From the NCBI RefSeq assembly GCF_964656455.1, contig NC_135715.1, forward strand, positions 39,566,603-39,630,602: a stretch of 64,000 nt of DNA, in the 5' to 3' direction. The position numbers were made by a program, and so were the translations under genes. Every line of letters begins with the position of its first letter. Within the stretch, counting starts at the first letter, position 1. The stretch is from Halichoerus grypus. Lineage: Eukaryota > Chordata > Mammalia > Carnivora > Phocidae. The notes below the pieces were generated by a model, which had not been told where the DNA came from, did not search any database, and was given only the letters and a program-made list of their open reading frames with translations. Shown here one piece after another: positions 58,881 through 64,000 of the stretch.

Positions 58881-59917
58881 AGTATCATCTTTTCCATCTT
58901 GGCCTCCATCATCCATAACACCTTCCCTCTTTTCTGCCCCTTTATCATTCTTACAAGTCGTCTTGTGATTATTTTGAGCCTATTCATCTCAAGATCCTTA
59001 ACTTAATTTTATCAGCATACTTTTTTATCATGGACAGGAACATGTCCACAGGCTTCAGAAATTCCGACATGGACAACTTTGTGGCAACACCATGTTACAA
59101 AAAAGGGGAGGATTTATTGTAATTTCCCTGTCCCTATTTTATTATTATATTGGGAGTGGGGATTGGCAGTGGTGAGAATAAGGACAAATAACATGCCTTA
59201 TTTGTTAGATTTCTGGGCACAGTCTAAACTTGAAAGAGAAGCCACATCACCTGGAGGTTCTGAATACTAAAGTAGTGCATTGACTTCAGTAGGATTTGAA
59301 GTTTTTTCCTTAAGAAGGAGTTTGCTGAGTTCTACACATAGAATAAAATAAATAAATAAATATTGATTCCCCCCCCCCCCGCCACACACACATACACCAC
59401 CACCACAATTACTGTAGGAGAATCTATTAGAAGACCTCTTTATTCTTTCCAGACGTATAAGGAGCTTACAATTCCGAGACTCCCTTGACGTGAAATAATT
59501 CACTTGTAGGCTTGTTCTTAAGTAATCACAAAAATCCTTGTTCTTCCTCTTTGCTCATTGCCTGTACAGACTTAGCAGAGAATTCTGAAGAAGTCCTAGA
59601 AGATGATGGTACATGATTTAAAAAGAGGCAGGGTTGATGAATGCATCTTGCAAGACTGTGCATGGAATCCTTGATTAAATTATTGCATGAGTGAAAAATA
59701 AATCGGTATTGTGTTAAGCCAGTGAGATTTGGGAGGTTGATTTTTATAGAAGCTAACCTTACTCACCCTAAGTAATATGCTATATTTTATTTCAGTATCC
59801 AATTTGTGCTCTTCCCATATAAAAATATTGTTGATTTTTACTTTAATTCTAAAAGTTTTATAATGAAAATAGTTTGGAATTTCTCTATAAACTATCATAT
59901 CATTTGAAAATAATGAC
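58881..59917. other. Unassigned sequence with poly(C) and AAAT runs
   Basis: No gene. A C run at 59371-59381 follows an (AAAT)n run at 59348-59362. Confidence 0.4.
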
Positions 59918-59936
59918 AGTTTTGCTTATTTCTTTT

Positions 59937-60152
59937 TCATTTTTTTAAAAAAAATTATTTACTTATTTGTCAGAGAGATTCAGAGAGAGAGAGACAGAGA
60001 GAGCACAAGCAAGGGAAGCGGCAGTCAGAGGGAGAGAGAGAAGCAGTCTTCTGGCTGAGCAAGGAGCCTGATGTAGGACTCCATCCCAGGACATGGGATC
60101 ATGACTTGAGCTGAAGGCAGGCTTTTACCTGACTGAGCCACCCACGCATCCC
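59937..60152 (-). mobile_element. Can-SINE, minus strand, older copy
   Basis: Diverged head GGGATGCGTGGGTGGCTCAGTC on the minus strand and a GA-rich body. The flanks AGTTTTGCTTATTTCTTT (59918-59935) and AGTTTTGCTTCTTTCTTT (60153-60170) differ by one base. Confidence 0.92.
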
Positions 60153-61057
60153 AGTTTTGCTTCTTTCTTTCCAGTGCTTCTCTCTTTCATTTCTAGTCTT
60201 GCCTTATTTTGCTGTGTAGGCACACCAGAACAATGTTGAATAGAAGTTCTGATAATAGTAATGATAGTAATAATAGTTTGCTTTGGCTTACTTCTGATGT
60301 TAAACAGAATTAACGTCAGTACATGATATATAATGTAATAAGATTTTTTTTTCTGGATAAGAAAATTCCCTTTTAATTCTACTTTGTTAAAATATTAAAA
60401 AAAATAATGAATATATATATAAATAATTCTACTAAATGTGTTCTTCAGCATGTATTGATACAATTATGTGTTTCTTCTTTTATTTGTTGTGGTGAATTCC
60501 ATTCAGTGATTTTCCAGTGTTTATCCAATCAACCTGCATTTCTGGAATAAACTCTACTAGGTTATGATGTATTACTTTTTGCATGCATGGCTGGATTTTA
60601 TTTGCTTATATTTTATTTAGAATTTTTATATCTAGTATCATGAGAGTCAAGTTAATAGAATGATTTTTTCATGGTATTTTCTTATTATCTTTTAACATTC
60701 TGAGGCATCTAGTTATATCTGTTTTGCTCATTGTATTCTCTTAATAACTTTTTAAGGTCTGAAGAATCTGAGTTGTATCTCCTATTTCATTCCTAGCATT
60801 GTTTATGTGTGCCTACTTTTTTTTTTTTCCTTGATCCATCTCACCAGAAGTTCTTCAGTTTTATTAGACTTTTCAAGGAAACAAGTTTGGCTTTGTTGAT
60901 AGCAACCATATGTTTGATTTTTGTTTTATTACTTTCTACTCTTATCTTGACGGTTTTTCTCTAATTTCTTTAGGTTTGTCTCACCGGTCTTTTATCAATT
61001 ACTTTGGAAGTATATCTACTAAGCTCATTACTTTTTTTCTGTATAAGCATTTAAGCC

Positions 61058-61257
61058 AGGGGTCAGCAAAATTTTTTTTGTAAATGAGCATATAGTGAAT
61101 ATTTTAATTTATATGGCCACATATGGACTCTGTTCCATATCTTTGTGTTTTTTCACAACACTTTAAAAGTGTACAAAAATTTTTTTTTTATCTCAATAGT
61201 TGTACAAATGAGCATCAGGCTGGATTTAGCTCATCAGCCATAGCTTGTCAACACCTG
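61058..61257 (-). mobile_element. MER20-like nonautonomous hAT transposon in ancient L1
   Basis: The ends are near-inverted: 'ccaggggtcagcaaaattttttttgta' and 'catagcttgtcaacacctg'. The inside keeps 'gtgaatattttaatttatatggccacatatgg' and 'aggctggatttagctcatcagcc'. It is a non-coding hAT-Charlie element; the family name is from memory. Confidence 0.75.
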
Positions 61258-62341
61258 ACTTGTCAGAAGTGTCCCTCTAAGTAATATAGAATCAGCTAAC
61301 AACTTTCGAGGTTATTAATTTCAATTTGTAAATATTTGCCAATTTCCTGTGGCATTACGACTTTGATTCATGAGGCTTTAGAATTTTTTTCTTAAAATTT
61401 TAACTTATTTTTCTTGGCATTATATTATTTTTACTTTCTAACTTATTTACATTCTGTGTAATGACCGTCCAAACTTTTGAAACTCATCAAAGCATGCTTT
61501 ACAGCAAATGAATATTCAATGTAAGTTTGAAAGTGTATTCTTCACTTGTTGGATTCAGATGTTCTTTGGAACATTTAGATCACCTTTAACATTTCCTTGA
61601 TCAAATTTTCTATATATATTACTAAATCTTTGATTTTTTGTTCTACCAATTCCTTAAATAGTTGTTTTAAAATCTCCCACTGTGATGATATTGTTTCTTT
61701 TTGTAATTTCTGTAAATTTTGAAACTATGCTATGATTGTATGTAAATTAAACTTGTTTTGTTTCATGATGAATTGGAACTTTTATCATCATAAAGTAATC
61801 CTATCTGCTATTTTTGTTTGTTTGTTTGTTTTGCTTTAGAGTCTTTTTTTGCCTGGTATTAATATGACTGCAACAACTTTTGTCATTGTTTTTAGCATTA
61901 TTTGTATTACTTTATTCCTTTTATGGTTTAACTGCACTGCATTCTTGTGTTTGACTTTTTTCTTCAGAAAATAGCATATACCTAGGCTTTGTTCTTTTAT
62001 CCAATCTCAAATTATTTCAGGATTTAATAATTTACATTTGTTTTAATTATTGATATGCATTATTTATACCATCTTATTTTGCACATTTCATTTTTGTGCT
62101 TTTTCTTTAAGTTGTTTCTGTTTCATTCTATGTTATCCTTTTGGGGTTTAATTATACTTCTTGAATATGTAGTTTGGTGTCTTTTATCAGTTCTGGAAAT
62201 TTTCAGTCAGTAACTCTTCAAAGTTGACTTTTTGGAGGTTGATGAGTAAGAGTATAAATGAAACCAAATTGAATATGAGTTAATTGTTAAGCTGGTAATA
62301 GATAAATGATGACTTATTAAACTATTCTATTTTGTATATAT

Positions 62342-62539
62342 ATACTTAAGATTTTATTTATTTATTTGAAAGAGAGTGAGTGAGAGATAGAGAGCACAAG
62401 CAAGGGGAGGGGCAGAGGGAGAGGGAGAACAGACTGCTTGCTGAGCAGGGAACCTGACATGGGGCTTGATCCCAGGACCCTGAGATCATGACCTGAGCCA
62501 AAGGCAGACACTTAACCAACTGAGCCACCTAGCTGCCCC
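62342..62539 (-). mobile_element. Can-SINE, minus strand
   Basis: Head GGGGCAGCTAGGTGGCTCAGTTGG on the minus strand, with the 'CCTCTGCCCCTCCCCTTGCTTG' body type. Short duplication TTGTATATAT at 62332-62341 and 62540-62549. Confidence 0.92.
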
Positions 62540-63500
62540 TTGTATATATTTTTTAATTTCATAATTAATAGGTTTTTTTAAAAGTAAATATATAACCAGC
62601 TACCTAAAAATCACTTTTTATGTCTATTCATAGATGAGTTTGAAAGTATTTTTCCCCCCAGTATTTAGCAGCAGTGGGTAGAGAAATTTGTCTATTTTGA
62701 CTGGCATATTATTTTATATGTATATAAAATAACTACTTATGCATAATCTAAACAGAGAAAAGTACAAAAGTCTTAAGTATAGAGCTCAGTGAATTTTACA
62801 AGCAACACACCCATGTGACCTGAATTAGAATAAACACCCTAGACATTCCCCTGCAGCTGCCCTTTACATATATTGGGTTGATGCTTTCCAAGGGTAACCA
62901 ATACCCTGACTCCTAATACTATAGAATTGTTTTGTCTGGTTTTAAATTTATTTAAACGAGTCATGCAAAATGTACTTTTTTGTTTCTAGTGTCTTTAGTT
63001 CAATGTTGTATTAATTTGAGTTTTTAATTTTAGTAATTATGTTTTTTGTTTCTGGAGTTCTCTTTTTCCAAGCTTGCTTGCTCTCTACTGATATTTTACA
63101 TCTGTCTTTTATTTGTTGAACTATTTATTGTACTGGTCATATAATCTACTGATTTTTCCAATATCTGGAATTTTTGTGCTTCTACTTTTGCTGTCTGTTG
63201 TTTCCTGTTCATTCCAATTCATGTTACCTCATTTATGCATTCATGTTTAGTGATATTTATTTGCCATATGTAGTTTATTTTCTAGAAAATTTAACTGTGG
63301 AAATACACAAGATGTGGGATTAAGTTGGATTACTCGAGGAAGGATTTACTTTTACTTTTGTAAGGCACAGAAGAGAAATAATATTTTGAGATTTGGGGCA
63401 TTCTGGGGTTGAGATTTCTCTGGTCACTCAGTCACAGTGAATTTGGGAAATACCCCTGGAAAGTCTAGCTCCTTATTGCAAATTCTCACATTACCTTTTT

Positions 63501-64000
63501 TTTTTTTTTTTTTGTAGGTACTGGGTGGAGGTGATAACGCTACTTTTATTATTAGTTTGCTCTTAAATTGAGGGCATGGGTATTTGAAATGCTATCTCCT
63601 AGTCTATGTTGAGTTTATTTGTTCCATAAGCTTACAAAGCTAAGTAACTAATGATTATGTTCACTAAGTTTGGAAAATTTCTTCAAGGAAGAAGTGACTT
63701 TAGTGCTCTACTTACTACTGAGTTCTTGCTTTCATGTAATTTTTGTCTGAGGATTCTTTATATTTCTTGAGAGCTCATCATTATATAAAGAAATGTTTTT
63801 GCATGATATTAATTCATCTACTACACCATGTTTATGGAAATGAAAGTCAACACAGATATTTCTTAGGTTTCTTTTTTCCTTCTTGATCCTTACAATAAAT
63901 TTCCTTTGTTTGAAACACCTATTTTTAAAATTGTTTTCTGGTTTCACTTGGAGAAGATATAGTATTTATTCCAAAAGGCATTTATATTTCTACTTTATAA
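63501..64000. other. Unassigned sequence to the window end
   Basis: Begins after a T run at about 63498-63514. A 71-codon minus-strand frame at 63732-63947 has no domain. Nothing recognised. Confidence 0.4.

Larger units (their letters stand above)
60340..63500 (-). repeat. Ancient L1 (L1M-type), minus strand, interrupted
   Basis: The plus strand is the complement of L1 ORF2 at 60480-61050 ('gtttatccaatcaacctgcatttctggaataaactc', 'ttcaaggaaacaagtttggctttgttgat') and resumes at 61300-62140. Phrases at 62190-62230 and 62990-63280 ('ttctggagttctctttttccaagcttgcttgc', 'ccaatatctggaatttttgtgcttc', 'gtttcctgttcattcc') match the ORF1/5' side of old L1. It is interrupted by the hAT element and a SINE. 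Segment 62740-62970 looks like L1 3'UTR from another copy. All frames are dead. Confidence 0.65.

Noticed and set aside
63498..63520. Splice acceptor (long T tract followed by GTAG)
   Set aside because: The acceptor-like look comes from a simple T run at the edge of an old L1; no open exon or donor follows.

Overview
This window is AT-rich mammalian nuclear DNA from a carnivoran, most likely an arctoid caniform such as a bear, seal or mustelid. The evidence is about 25 tRNA-Lys-derived Can-SINE (SINEC) insertions with the head GGGGCGCCTGGGTGGCTCAG. There is also a full-length carnivore-type LINE-1, plus old mammal-wide repeats (MIR, L2, hAT-Charlie-like, Tigger-like, MLT1-like LTR). None of the SINEs has the dog SINEC_Cf head, which argues against a dog. 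I see no host protein-coding exon and no intact RNA gene, so the window is probably intergenic or inside a large intron. Apart from the L1 reading frames, open frames are short and fall in repeats or noise.

Layout. 1-19.6 kb: eight SINEs, two MIRs, an L2 3' end, an hAT-like element, an MLT1-like LTR, an old LINE stretch, and several diverged fragments that look like one unnamed ancient repeat family. 19.6-28.1 kb is the most informative region. It holds a processed pseudogene of EEF1G (translation elongation factor 1 gamma), split by a minus-strand full-length L1 of about 7.1 kb. The L1 has a CpG-rich 5'UTR with a YY1-type site, ORF1, a 1271-codon ORF2, a G-rich 3'UTR, a poly(A) tract, a 67-bp 3'-transduced segment with its own AATAAA, and a second poly(A) tract. 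It is flanked by a perfect 16-bp target site duplication made of EEF1G sequence. ORF1 has one in-frame stop and ORF2 has two, both in the endonuclease domain; the rest of ORF2, including the reverse transcriptase, is open for 1154 codons.

28-48 kb: more SINEs (one inserted in another, one inserted in a Tigger-like transposon), a clean 85-bp tandem duplication, microsatellites, MIR/L2 remnants and long unassigned stretches. 48-64 kb: a SINE-poor stretch to 52 kb, then further SINEs, an L2, a 34-nt U2 snRNA 5' fragment flanked by a 14-bp direct repeat (a tailless retropseudogene), a truncated L1 carrying a SINE inside older LINE sequence, and an ancient minus-strand L1 with an hAT element and a SINE inside it.

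Taken together the window records successive LINE-1 machinery activity: the L1 itself, and SINEs, an mRNA pseudogene and a snRNA fragment that it probably mobilised. I found no operon-like, defence or otherwise novel gene system. Family names come from memory of consensus sequences, so the diverged repeats carry low confidence.
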